DNA of 64,000 bases, from positions 496,001 through 560,000 of the forward strand of contig NZ_SRRT01000003.1 in NCBI RefSeq assembly GCF_004784475.1, given 5' to 3'. Positions 1 to 8,119 of this stretch are shown here, piece by piece (positions within the stretch are counted from its first letter, which is position 1; the number at the start of each line of letters is the position of its first letter). The translations under genes and the position numbers were made by a program. Source of the DNA: Streptomyces bauhiniae. Lineage in GTDB: Bacteria > Actinomycetota > Actinomycetes > Streptomycetales > Streptomycetaceae. The notes below the pieces were generated by a model, which saw nothing but the letters and a program-made list of their open reading frames with translations, was not told the DNA's origin and made no database searches.

Positions 1-200
1 ACGACTCCCCGCACGCCACCACGGTCATCCAGCCCGGCATGACCTTCACCATCGAGCCGATGCTGACGCTGGGCACCCACGAGTACGACATGTGGGACGA
101 CGGCTGGACCGTGGTCACCAAGGACCGCAAGCGCACGGCCCAGTTCGAGCACACCCTCGTGGTGACGGACACCGGCGCGGACATCCTGACCCTCCCCTGA
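1..200 (+). CDS. map: Methionine aminopeptidase type I, C-terminal part (5' end outside window)
   Basis: Reading from base 3 to the TGA at 198-200 gives the last 65 residues of a type I methionine aminopeptidase, the cytosolic metalloenzyme that removes the initiator methionine from nascent proteins. The visible IEPML and FEHTLVVT stretches match the last two metal-ligand regions of the family (the glutamates of IEP and FEHT), and the ending GADILTLP is typical. The catalytic His and Asp ligands lie upstream of the window, so only the C-terminal half can be judged. It converges on the PhzF-like gene, with only 4 bases between the two stop codons. Confidence 0.9.
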   Translation, partial: DSPHATTVIQPGMTFTIEPMLTLGTHEYDMWDDGWTVVTKDRKRTAQFEHTLVVTDTGADILTLP

Positions 201-204
201 GGCG

Positions 205-849
205 TCAGCGCTCCAGCACCACCCGGCCGCCGACCTCCACCCAGCCGTGCGGCTGGGGGGCGGTGAGGAGCTGGGAGCCGCGACCCTGGGTGATGTTGAG
301 GGCGCGGCCCAGGCGGTCGGTGAGCAGCAGGGCCGCCGCGCCGGTCGCCTCGTCCTCGTCGATGCCGTCGCCCCGGCCGGGGAAGGCGCGGGCGCGCACC
401 CGGCCCGCCGCCTCATCTTCCCAAGCCCAGGCGTAGAGCCACTCCCCCGGCGGCGGCACCTCCAGCGCGTCCACCTCGGCCGCGCTCGCGTACTGGCGCA
501 GGGTGCGCGGCGGGGCCCACTCCGCGCGGGCCTCGATCCAGGTGAACTCGCCGTCCAGCCGGGTGCCGACCTCCCCGGCGGGCGTGACCAGTTCGGGTAC
601 GTCGAGCAGCCAGGCGGTGCCGACGCAGGGGTGGCCGGCGAAGGGCAGCCGGGAGGCGGGGGTGTAGATGTCGATCACTCCGCGCTCGGGGTCGTCCACG
701 AACACGGTCTCGCTGAAGCCGAGTTTGGCGGCGAGCGCCTGCCGGTCGTCCCGGCCGGGCAGGAGCGAGCCCTCGCGGATGACGCCCAGTTCGTTCCCGT
801 AGCCGCCCGAGGGGCCGCAGAAGACCCGGAGCACGTCGTAGTCAGTCAC
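205..849 (-). CDS. PhzF family phenazine-biosynthesis-like epimerase/isomerase
   Basis: A 214-residue protein with a GTG start at 849. Residues LPFAGHPCVGTAWLL match the strongly conserved PhzF substrate loop, and DEDEATGAAA near the C-terminus matches the second conserved loop (usually D-P-A-T-G-S). PhzF-fold enzymes are diaminopimelate-epimerase-like isomerases. Most genomic members act on unknown substrates and are not tied to phenazine synthesis. It is shorter than the usual 260-290 residues. It stands alone, convergent with map, with no phenazine genes nearby, so the family call is solid but the substrate is unknown. Confidence 0.8.
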   Translation of the reverse strand: MTDYDVLRVFCGPSGGYGNELGVIREGSLLPGRDDRQALAAKLGFSETVFVDDPERGVIDIYTPASRLPFAGHPCVGTAWLLDVPELVTPAGEVGTRLDGEFTWIEARAEWAPPRTLRQYASAAEVDALEVPPPGEWLYAWAWEDEAAGRVRARAFPGRGDGIDEDEATGAAALLLTDRLGRALNITQGRGSQLLTAPQPHGWVEVGGRVVLER

Positions 850-1000
850 CGGTGCATTGAAGCATCGCGGGCGCTTGGGCTGCTCTTTGCTGTTGCTTGA
901 GATCGTTTTTTGGGCGCCGACATCAAGTCGTGTCTGTGATCTTTTCGTGCCGTTCGAATCCGGTATCGGACGGGGACGGGCGGACTAAGGCTCGGGTAAG

Positions 1001-1019
1001 TTAGGCAAGCCTCACCAAA
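1001..1019 (+). promoter_or_regulatory. Iron box (DmdR/IdeR-type operator) upstream of efeO
   Basis: TTAGGCAAGCCTCACCAAA closely matches the 19-bp DmdR1/IdeR consensus (TTAGGTTAGGCTAACCTAA) with its interrupted dyad. It lies about 45 bases before the efeO start, where a repressor would block transcription. The expected behaviour is repression by Fe2+-loaded DmdR and induction of the efe operon under iron limitation. Confidence 0.7.
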
Positions 1020-1063
1020 CCGAATGGGCGGATTCGTGCCGTCCTGACCGCATGGAGCCCGTT

Positions 1064-2200
1064 ATGCGAGCCGTCCGTCCGATCGCGATCGCCGCCACCG
1101 CGGCTGCCGCGCTGACCGCCCTGTCGGCGTGCACCGCCAAGAGCGACGCCAAGGACGGCGACGCCATCCAGGTCACCGCCGCCGACACCACGTGCGACAC
1201 CTCCGCCAAGTCCGTGCCGGCCGGCCAGGTCACCCTGAAGATCGAGAACAAGGGCTCGCGCGCCACCGAGGTCGAGATCGTCTTCCCCGACGACCGGATC
1301 GTCTCCGAGAAGGAGAACATCGGCCCCGGCACCAAGTACACGCTGACCGCCGAGGTGAAGGCGGGGTCGTACGAGATCGCCTGCCGTCCCGGCATGAAGG
1401 GCCACGGCGTGCGGCAGAAGCTCGACGTGACCGGCTCCGGCAAGTCCGCCAAGCGGAACCCGGCGCTGGACGCGGCGGTCGCCGGGTACCGCCAGTACGC
1501 CCAGGACCAGGCCGACGAGACGGTCCCGCTCGCCGAGACCTTCGCCAAGGCGGTCCAGGCCGGCGACCTCGACGCCGCGAAGAAGGCGTACGCGCCCTCG
1601 CGGCTCGGCTGGGAGCGCACCGAGCCGGTGGCCGAGTCCTTCGGCGACATCGACCCCAAGGTCGACACCCGCGCGGACGGCCTGGAGGACGGCCAGAAGT
1701 GGACCGGCTGGCACCGACTGGAGAAGTCCCTCTGGCAGGACAAGAAGATCGGCGCCGGGGACAAGAAGCTCGCCGCCGAGTTGGTCACCGACCTGAAGGA
1801 CTGGCAGCGCCGGGTCGGCAAGGCCGAGATCACCCCGACCTCCATGGCCAACGGCGCCAAGGAGCTGCTGGACGAGGTCGCCACCGGCAAGGTCACCGGC
1901 GAGGAGGACCGCTACTCGCACACCGACCTGGTCGACTTCAAGGCCAACGTCGAGGGCGCGCAGAAGGCGTACGAGCTGCTGAAGCCGGTCGCCGCCAAGA
2001 ACGACTCCGCGCTCACCGGTGAACTGGACAAGCAGTTCGCGGCGTTGGACAAGCTGCTGGACAAGTACCGCCCCGCGAAGGACTCCTACGACTTCGTCTC
2101 CTACGACAGGGTCGGCAAGGACCAGCGCAAGGAGCTGTCCGACGCGGTGAACGCCCTGGCCGAGCCGCTGTCCAAGCTCGCGGCCGCGGTCGTCAAGTAG
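1064..2200 (+). CDS. efeO: Iron uptake lipoprotein EfeO (cupredoxin plus M75 peptidase-like domain)
   Basis: This 378-residue lipoprotein is the extracytoplasmic iron-binding component of the EfeUOB system. A signal peptide ends in lipobox L-S-A-C with Cys at residue 23. A cupredoxin-like domain follows (roughly residues 40-130), then an imelysin/M75-like domain with the HxxE motif in WHRLEKSLW. ATG 1064 is preferred over in-frame ATG 1052 because GGAG lies at a good distance only from 1064. It is first in an efeO-efeB-efeU operon; efeB starts 17 bases after its stop. The iron box at 1001-1019 suggests control by an Fe-dependent DtxR-family repressor. Length and domain order are normal for actinobacterial EfeO. 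Confidence 0.92.
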   Translation: MRAVRPIAIAATAAAALTALSACTAKSDAKDGDAIQVTAADTTCDTSAKSVPAGQVTLKIENKGSRATEVEIVFPDDRIVSEKENIGPGTKYTLTAEVKAGSYEIACRPGMKGHGVRQKLDVTGSGKSAKRNPALDAAVAGYRQYAQDQADETVPLAETFAKAVQAGDLDAAKKAYAPSRLGWERTEPVAESFGDIDPKVDTRADGLEDGQKWTGWHRLEKSLWQDKKIGAGDKKLAAELVTDLKDWQRRVGKAEITPTSMANGAKELLDEVATGKVTGEEDRYSHTDLVDFKANVEGAQKAYELLKPVAAKNDSALTGELDKQFAALDKLLDKYRPAKDSYDFVSYDRVGKDQRKELSDAVNALAEPLSKLAAAVVK

Positions 2201-2217
2201 GCACGGGAGCAAGGGCG

Positions 2218-3471
2218 ATGACCGAGAACGAGCGCGGCGGACCCTCGCGGCGCGCGCTGATCGGCTGGGGCGGTGCCGGGCTCGCGCTCGGCGCCGCCGC
2301 GGCGGGCGGCGGAGTGGCGCTGTCCGAGGGCAGCCTGGGCCTGGCGTCGGCGGCCCCGGACCATGCCGTCGCCTTCCACGGCACCCATCAGGCGGGCATC
2401 GCCACCCCGGTGCAGGACCGGCTGCACTTCGCCGCGTTCGACGTGAAGACCGAGAACCGCGCGGAGTTCGTCCAGTTGCTCAAGGACTGGACGGCGGCGG
2501 CCCGGCTGATGACCGCCGGGAAGCCGGTCGGCGAGGGCGCGTACGGCGGGCTCGCCGAGGCCCCGCCGGACGACACCGGCGAGGCGCTGGGACTGAGCCC
2601 CTCCCGGCTGACCCTCACGGTGGGCTTCGGGCCCTCCCTCTTCGAGCGGTTCGGCCTGGCCGACCGGCGTCCGGCCGCGCTGGCGGATCTGCCGAAGTTC
2701 CCCGGCGACAACCTGGACGCCGCCCGCACCGGGGGCGACCTCTGTGTGCAGGCGTGCGCGGACGATCCGCAGGTGGCGGTGCACGCCATCCGCAATCTGG
2801 CCCGCGTCGGCTTCGGCAAGGTCGCGGTGCGCTGGTCCCAGCTCGGGTTCGGCAAGACCTCCTCGACCACGCCGGACGCCCAGACCCCGCGCAACCTGAT
2901 GGGCTTCAAGGACGGCACCCGCAACATCGCCGGCACCGAGACCGCCCGGCTGGACCAGCACGTCTGGGTGTCCGCGTCGGACGGGGACGCCAAGTCGGCC
3001 TGGATGACCGGGGGTTCGTATCTGGTCGCCCGGCGCATCCGGATGAACATCGAGACCTGGGACCGGACTTCGCTCCAGGAGCAGGAGGACGTGTTCGGCC
3101 GGGACAAGGGCGAGGGGGCGCCGGCCGGGAAGGCGAAGGAGCACGACGCGCCGTTCCTGAAGGCGATGAAGCCGGACGCCCATGTGCGCCTGGCCCACCC
3201 CGACTCCAACGACGGGATCACCATCCTGCGCCGGGGCTACTCCTTCACCGACGGCACCGACGGGCTCGGCCGCCTGGACGCGGGCCTGTTCTTCCTGGCC
3301 TACCAGCGTGATGTGCGCGAGGGGTTCATCCCGCTCCAGCGGCGGCTCGCCGCGCACGACGCGCTCAACGAGTACATCCAGCACGTGGGTTCGGCGGTCT
3401 TCGCGGTCCCGCCCGGTGTCCGTGACTCCCACGACTGGTGGGGCCGGGCGCTGTTCTCCAAGGAGGCGTAG
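2218..3471 (+). CDS. efeB: Deferrochelatase/peroxidase EfeB (DyP-type, Tat-exported)
   Basis: A 417-residue dye-decolorizing peroxidase. The N-terminus carries a twin-arginine signal (SRRALIGWGG followed by a hydrophobic Ala/Gly-rich stretch), so the haem protein would be exported folded. The GxxDG hallmark appears in GFKDGTRNIAG, supplying the distal Asp, and RRIRMNIETWDR and the DGTDGLGRLD region match the haem pocket. In EfeUOB systems EfeB is proposed to oxidise Fe2+ or extract iron from haem for the permease. It lies between efeO and efeU, with a 3-base gap to efeU, so co-transcription is nearly certain. Confidence 0.93.
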   Translation: MTENERGGPSRRALIGWGGAGLALGAAAAGGGVALSEGSLGLASAAPDHAVAFHGTHQAGIATPVQDRLHFAAFDVKTENRAEFVQLLKDWTAAARLMTAGKPVGEGAYGGLAEAPPDDTGEALGLSPSRLTLTVGFGPSLFERFGLADRRPAALADLPKFPGDNLDAARTGGDLCVQACADDPQVAVHAIRNLARVGFGKVAVRWSQLGFGKTSSTTPDAQTPRNLMGFKDGTRNIAGTETARLDQHVWVSASDGDAKSAWMTGGSYLVARRIRMNIETWDRTSLQEQEDVFGRDKGEGAPAGKAKEHDAPFLKAMKPDAHVRLAHPDSNDGITILRRGYSFTDGTDGLGRLDAGLFFLAYQRDVREGFIPLQRRLAAHDALNEYIQHVGSAVFAVPPGVRDSHDWWGRALFSKEA

Positions 3472-3474
3472 TCC

Positions 3475-4317
3475 GTGTTCTCCAACTACCTGATCGGTCT
3501 GCGCGAGGGTCTGGAGGCGTCGCTCGTCGTCTGCATCCTGATCGCCTATCTGGTCAAGACCGGCCGCCGGGAGGCGCTGAAGCCGATCTGGACCGGCATC
3601 GCCATCGCCGTCGCGCTCGCCCTGGGCTTCGGCTGCGCGCTCGAATTCGGCTCCCAGGAGCTGACGTTCCAGGCGCAGGAGGCGCTGGGCGGCTCGCTGT
3701 CCATCGTCGCGGTCGGGCTGGTGACGTGGATGGTGTTCTGGATGCGGCGCACCGCCCGGCACCTCAGGTCCGAGCTGCACGGCCGTCTCGACGCGGCCCT
3801 CGCCATGGGGACGGGCGCGCTGGTCGCCACCGCGTTCCTCGCGGTTGGCCGGGAGGGGCTGGAGACCGCGCTGTTCGTCTGGGCGTCGGTGCACGCGGCG
3901 AGCGACGGCACTCCGCGCCCGCTGATCGGCGTCGCGCTCGGCATCGCCACGGCGGTGCTGCTGGGGTGGCTGTTCTACCGGGGCGCGCTGCGCATCAACC
4001 TGGCGAAGTTCTTCACCTGGACCGGCGGGATGCTGGTCGTGGTCGCGGCGGGCGTCCTCGCGTACGGCGTCCACGACCTCCAGGAGGCGGGCTGGGTGCC
4101 GGGGCTGACGAACCTCGCCTTCGACATCAGCGACACGATTCCGCCGGACAGTTGGTACGGGACGCTGCTGAAGGGTGTGTTCAACTTCCAGCCCGACCCC
4201 ACGGTGGTCCAGCTCGTGGTGTGGCTGCTGTATCTGGTGCCGGTGCTGACGGTGTTCCTGCTGCCCGCCCGTGTGCCGGGGCGTACGGGCGAGCCGGCCG
4301 CCGGCGCCGCGAAGTAG
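3475..4317 (+). CDS. efeU: Ferrous iron permease EfeU (FTR1 family)
   Basis: A 280-residue integral membrane protein with a GTG start immediately after efeB. Two REGLE iron-permeation motifs are visible at residues 10-14 and 126-130, the defining feature of FTR1/EfeU permeases, within about seven hydrophobic segments. It should transport iron handed over by EfeO and EfeB. As the last of the three overlapping-control genes, it completes an intact Efe system with no sign of frameshift. The C-terminus is short and Ala/Gly rich. Confidence 0.93.
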   Translation: MFSNYLIGLREGLEASLVVCILIAYLVKTGRREALKPIWTGIAIAVALALGFGCALEFGSQELTFQAQEALGGSLSIVAVGLVTWMVFWMRRTARHLRSELHGRLDAALAMGTGALVATAFLAVGREGLETALFVWASVHAASDGTPRPLIGVALGIATAVLLGWLFYRGALRINLAKFFTWTGGMLVVVAAGVLAYGVHDLQEAGWVPGLTNLAFDISDTIPPDSWYGTLLKGVFNFQPDPTVVQLVVWLLYLVPVLTVFLLPARVPGRTGEPAAGAAK

Positions 4318-4394
4318 GCGGCCCCTCGGGGGGTCGGGCGTTCCTCCCCTCCCGGTAGGGTTCGCCTCCGGGAAGGGGAAGGTGACGTCGCCTG

Positions 4395-5360
4395 ATGAGC
4401 AGGGAACGCAGCGGTCGTGGGCCTCGCGGCCGGAACCGGCGGGCACGGATAGCGGCCTCGCTGGCCGTCTGCGCGCTGATGACCAGCGGGTGTGTCGTGG
4501 TGCACGGCGAGCGCGAGGTGCTGCCGGCGGCGAGCCGTTCGGAGGCGGCGCGTGCGCTGGCTCGCTTCACGGACGCGTACAACAAGGCCGACCGGGCCTA
4601 CGACTCCTCTCTCGACGCCGGGTATGTCACGGGGGCGTTCGGGGCGATCGACTCCGCGCGGCTGAAGGCGGGGCACGCGAACAATCCGGGCGGGAACTCC
4701 CGCCATACTCCGCTGACGCTGACGGACGCGAAGTTCACCATTCCGGCGAAGGCGGGCTGGCCTCGGTGGTTCGTGGTGGACGCCCAGGGCAACAAGGGGG
4801 GTTCCGCGCGGTGGTTGATGGTGTTCGTGCGGGATGGGCTCGGCGAGGCTTGGCGGGTGGCGTATCTGACCCTCGTCCCTGCGGGGCAGGTGCCCAAGTT
4901 CCGGGTGGGGGCGGATGGTTGGGCCGAGGCCGTACCGGCCGCTGATCTGAGTGCGCGGTACGCGTCCTATCTGCGGGACGGCGGCAAGTCCTTCGCCGAC
5001 GGCCCCAGCACGAGCGGCCTGCGTGCGGTCCGCGCCCAACAGGCCCGCAAGCCGGGGCTGGTACGGCAGTACATCGACGAGCCCCTCACCCGCGACACCT
5101 TCGCCCCCCTGGCCCTCCGCACGGCAGACGGCGGCGCGCTCGTCTTCTACGCCTCGCACCACTACGAAAAACGAACGGCTGCCGCCGGCACGTCGGTAGC
5201 CGTCCCCAACCGAGACGTCCAGGCCCTCACCAAGGGCGAGGTCAAACAGTCCCTGACCCTGGAGTTCATCGCCAACCAGGCAGCGATAGACCCTCCGGGC
5301 GAGGGGCCGGTATCGGTGCTGGGCCGAGTACAGGGCCTGACTGCCGCACAGGGCGAGTAG
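4395..5360 (+). CDS. Putative lipoprotein of unknown function
   Basis: A 321-residue protein with an Arg-rich n-region, a hydrophobic core and a lipobox ending M-T-S-G-C (Cys about residue 33), so it is probably lipid-anchored outside the membrane. The rest is soluble, with no catalytic motif I recognise; residues from about 50 on look like an alpha/beta repeat of NTF2 or cystatin-like size, repeated twice. It starts 77 bases after efeU on the same strand and could be read from the efe transcript, but no iron-binding motif is visible. The 119-bp repeat array begins directly downstream. Confidence 0.75.
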   Translation: MSRERSGRGPRGRNRRARIAASLAVCALMTSGCVVVHGEREVLPAASRSEAARALARFTDAYNKADRAYDSSLDAGYVTGAFGAIDSARLKAGHANNPGGNSRHTPLTLTDAKFTIPAKAGWPRWFVVDAQGNKGGSARWLMVFVRDGLGEAWRVAYLTLVPAGQVPKFRVGADGWAEAVPAADLSARYASYLRDGGKSFADGPSTSGLRAVRAQQARKPGLVRQYIDEPLTRDTFAPLALRTADGGALVFYASHHYEKRTAAAGTSVAVPNRDVQALTKGEVKQSLTLEFIANQAAIDPPGEGPVSVLGRVQGLTAAQGE

Positions 5361-5409
5361 CGCGGGGTCTTCCCCCGTACAGCCCGTGCGGGTCGCGTGG
5401 TGGCCTCCC

Positions 5410-6180
5410 GGCCTTCGGCCGGATCGGATTCCCACCCGCACCACCCGTACAACTCTCGTCGCCGGGTGCGGGTGGCCCTGGTGGGGCGAAAGCAACATCG
5501 GCGGCTGCGGGCCCCGGACTGCCGGGCATCGGCCCGACTTTCGTCGTCGCGTGCGGGTGGGAACGCGGCCGGAGACCGGACACTTGTCGCCCCACCCCGC
5601 ACCCGCCAACGGCGACTCCGCCCCACGGGGACCACCCGCACCCGACCACGAAAGCCGCACGGGCGGTGCGGGTGGGAACCCCATCCGGCCGAAGGCCGGA
5701 TTTCTGCCGCCCCACCCGCAGCCGCCAACGGCGAGTCCGCCAGGCGGGGGCCACCCGCACCCGACCACCAAAGCCGCACGGGCGGTGCGGGTGGGAACCC
5801 CATCCGGCCGAAGGCCGGATTTCTGCCGCCCTACCCGCAGCCGCCAACGGCGACTCCGCCCCACGGGGACCACCCGCACCCGGCCACCAAAGCCGCACGG
5901 GTGGTGCGGGTGGGAACACGATCCGGCCGAAGGCCGGAGTTCTGCCGCCCCACCCGCAGCCGCCGACGGCGAGTCCGCCAGGCGGGGGCCACCCGCACCC
6001 GGCCACCAAAGCCGCACGGGTGGTGCGGGTGGGAACGCGATCCGGCCGAAGGCCGGAGTTCTGCCGCCCTACCCGCAGCCGCCGACGGCGAGTCTGCCCG
6101 GCGGGGGCCACCCGCACACGACGACGAAAGTTGTACGGGTGGTGCGGGTGGGAACCACGGTCCGGCCGGAGGCCGGGGCG
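5410..6180. repeat. Tandem array, 119-bp period, with an inverted partial copy at the left end
   Basis: Four full units begin at 5651, 5770, 5889 and 6008, exactly 119 bases apart, with a partial fifth from 6127 and a diverged, slightly short unit from about 5551. Each unit holds the perfect hairpin ATCCGGCC-GAA-GGCCGGAT (or a close variant) and GTGCGGGTGGG / CCACCCGCAC arms. At 5410-5490 the same motif occurs in the opposite orientation, so the array is flanked by an inverted copy. Because 119 is not a multiple of 3, a reading frame would shift at every unit, so the long open frames here are artefacts of GC content. This fills the whole gap between the lipoprotein and Prim-Pol genes. Confidence 0.9.
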
Positions 6181-6181
6181 G

Positions 6182-6925
6182 TCAGTGGCGAGAAGGCCAG
6201 GCTGTCGCTGCGTGGGGGTCGGGCTCCGTACCCGCGTGGCGGGCGCAGGCGTCTGTCAGAGACTCGAGCAGGGTCAGGGGCTCGGGGAGCGCGTGTTCCG
6301 GGCCCCGGACCCAGCGGACGCCGCGCGTCGGGGCGCCGGGGAGGCGGGCCGGGGGGACGAGGACGTAGGAGCCTCGGCAGTGCCAGCGCAGGCCGGGGTG
6401 TTCGTCCATCGTCTCGGGGTGACAGTCCAGCTCACACGGCCACCACTCGTCCTCGTCCTCGGGCGTACCCCGAGTCTGGGTGAAGAAGAGCATCCGCCCG
6501 TCATCACTCTCGGCAACCGGCCCGACCTCCACACCCTCACCGAGCAGCCGGTCGAGAGCAGCACGCCCGGCGTCCAGCGGAACATCAAGCACGTCGTTGG
6601 TCATCCCCGTCGCGGTGATGAAGTTGGCCTCGGGCTGATCCCGTACCCACCGCTCGACCTGCGCCCGATCCGTCGTCGACTGGGTCTGCCACGCGAAGGA
6701 CACCGGATGCCGAGCGGGAGTCGGACAGCCGACCCGGTCACAGGAACACCCGTACCCCGGCGCGGGATACGCGGCAGGCGCCAACGGCAACCCCGCCCCG
6801 GCAGTGGCAACCAGCATCGCCTCACGGCCACCGTCGTCGGCGGCCTCGCCCTTGGGACGCCGTCCACGCAGCCACTGGGAGATCCTGCCCTGCCGGCCGG
6901 ACCGGCCGCCGAACGTCGCGCTCAT
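6182..6925 (-). CDS. Small bifunctional primase/polymerase (Prim-Pol) domain protein
   Basis: A 247-residue protein resembling a stand-alone Prim-Pol domain of the AEP superfamily (the N-terminal domain found in plasmid and phage replication proteins). The visible support is the Cys/His-rich GCSCDRVGCPTPARHP segment, the WxxxPEANFITATG stretch, and the NDVLDVPLDAG stretch where the family has its catalytic acidic motif. Here the motif reads DVP rather than a clear DxD, so polymerase activity is uncertain. There is no helicase domain or plasmid replication gene alongside. It abuts the 119-bp repeats downstream of its stop. Confidence 0.65.
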   Translation of the reverse strand: MSATFGGRSGRQGRISQWLRGRRPKGEAADDGGREAMLVATAGAGLPLAPAAYPAPGYGCSCDRVGCPTPARHPVSFAWQTQSTTDRAQVERWVRDQPEANFITATGMTNDVLDVPLDAGRAALDRLLGEGVEVGPVAESDDGRMLFFTQTRGTPEDEDEWWPCELDCHPETMDEHPGLRWHCRGSYVLVPPARLPGAPTRGVRWVRGPEHALPEPLTLLESLTDACARHAGTEPDPHAATAWPSRH

Positions 6926-7093
6926 CTGTCCCCTCGCCTCGCTGTGGTGCGGACAGCATGCCTCATCGTCCCACCATCCTGCGCCGCGGGGAGCCCGAGC
7001 ACGGATATGAAGGAACCTGGCGAGACATACCTCACAATGAAGGGGTATGCACGATTTTCCCCTTTCTTTGCCAGGGGAAGCCGCTCGGGAGGG

Positions 7094-8086
7094 CTACTCA
7101 TCCCCCAGCGGCGGCCACGCATCGCCCCACTCGGCATCCCGCGCGGCCTTGTACAGATCACCGTGCCGCTTGGTGACGGTCGTGCGCCGCAACTGCTCAC
7201 CCGCCTCGCACAGATCGAGCAACACCTGCCCCTTACGGATCTGCGGCCGCCGCACGACACGAGCGGGAGCCGGCTCGGCGGGCAGCCGCGTCGCCGCGAC
7301 GTAACTGAACTTCTCGTCCTCGTACGCCAGCGAACCCCCCTTGACCTGCCGGTGCAGCGAGGAGCGGCTGACCCGCGCCGCGAAGTGGCACCAGTCGGTG
7401 CCCGGCACGATCGGGCACGGCGCGCTGTGCGGACACGGCGCGGCGACCCGGAACCCGGCCGCGATCAGCCGGTCACGGGCCTCGATGATCCGCTCGTACC
7501 CCGCCGGCGTCCCGGCCTCCACGATGACGACGGACCGCGCGGCAGCGGCGGCCGCGTCGACGAGGGCGGCACGGTCGGTCTCGGCCAGCTCGTTGAGGAC
7601 GTACGACACGGTGACCAGGTCGGTCGACGGCAGCTCCAGCGCCGCCCCGATCCGGGCCCGCCGCCACTCGGCGTCGCGCAGCGCGGGGTGCGAACCGGCG
7701 ATCTCCCGCCCGAGGGCGAGCGCGGGCTCGGCCCAGTCCAGCACGGTCACCGGACGTGCCCCGTCCCAGGTGGCGGCCACGGCCCAGGTCGCGGCGCCGG
7801 TCCCACCCCCGATGTCCACATGGCTCCCCGGCACCCACTCGGGCACCGCGTCCGCGAACGCCTCCAACGCCGCCCGCACCGCCTCGAACGTCGCCGGCAT
7901 CCGGTACGCCGCGTACGCCGCCACATCGGCCCGGTCCCGCAGGATCGGCGCGTTCGTCGGGGTGTCCCCCCGGTAGTTGGCGATGAGCCGCTCGACGGCG
8001 GAGGCCGCCTGCCGAGGCGGCAACCCGTCCAGCACCCCGGCAAGGGTGGAGCGGAGCGTATCGGCGGCGGAGGCGGGGGCGTTCAC
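7094..8086 (-). CDS. Rsm22-like small-ribosomal-subunit methyltransferase-family protein
   Basis: A 330-residue protein. Residues from about 75 include HVDIGGGTGAATWA, a class I SAM-methyltransferase glycine-rich motif. The C-terminal half carries CPHSAPCPI followed by DWCHF, the cysteine cluster characteristic of the Rsm22 family, whose mitochondrial members take part in small-ribosomal-subunit assembly. A helical N-terminal region (residues 1-70) precedes the methyltransferase fold, as is usual. The gene is monocistronic between Prim-Pol and the serine hydrolase. A role in ribosome maturation is inferred from the family only. Confidence 0.75.
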   Translation of the reverse strand: MNAPASAADTLRSTLAGVLDGLPPRQAASAVERLIANYRGDTPTNAPILRDRADVAAYAAYRMPATFEAVRAALEAFADAVPEWVPGSHVDIGGGTGAATWAVAATWDGARPVTVLDWAEPALALGREIAGSHPALRDAEWRRARIGAALELPSTDLVTVSYVLNELAETDRAALVDAAAAAARSVVIVEAGTPAGYERIIEARDRLIAAGFRVAAPCPHSAPCPIVPGTDWCHFAARVSRSSLHRQVKGGSLAYEDEKFSYVAATRLPAEPAPARVVRRPQIRKGQVLLDLCEAGEQLRRTTVTKRHGDLYKAARDAEWGDAWPPLGDE

Positions 8087-8119
8087 CCGACGATTCTCTC
8101 AGGTGCGGCGAGCCACCCC

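Noticed and set aside
2101..4446. Very long minus-strand open frame opposite efeB and efeU
   Set aside because: It is the antisense shadow of real genes in GC-rich DNA; the protein is low-complexity Arg/Gly/Pro-rich with no domain.
5551..6180. CRISPR array
   Set aside because: The unit is 119 bp and repeats nearly whole with no unique spacers, and no cas gene lies nearby.
5266..6483. Several long open frames on both strands across the 119-bp array
   Set aside because: The 119-bp period shifts the frame at every unit, the proteins are Arg/Pro/Gly repeats with no domain, and no ribosome sites fit. They are side effects of high GC content and repetition.
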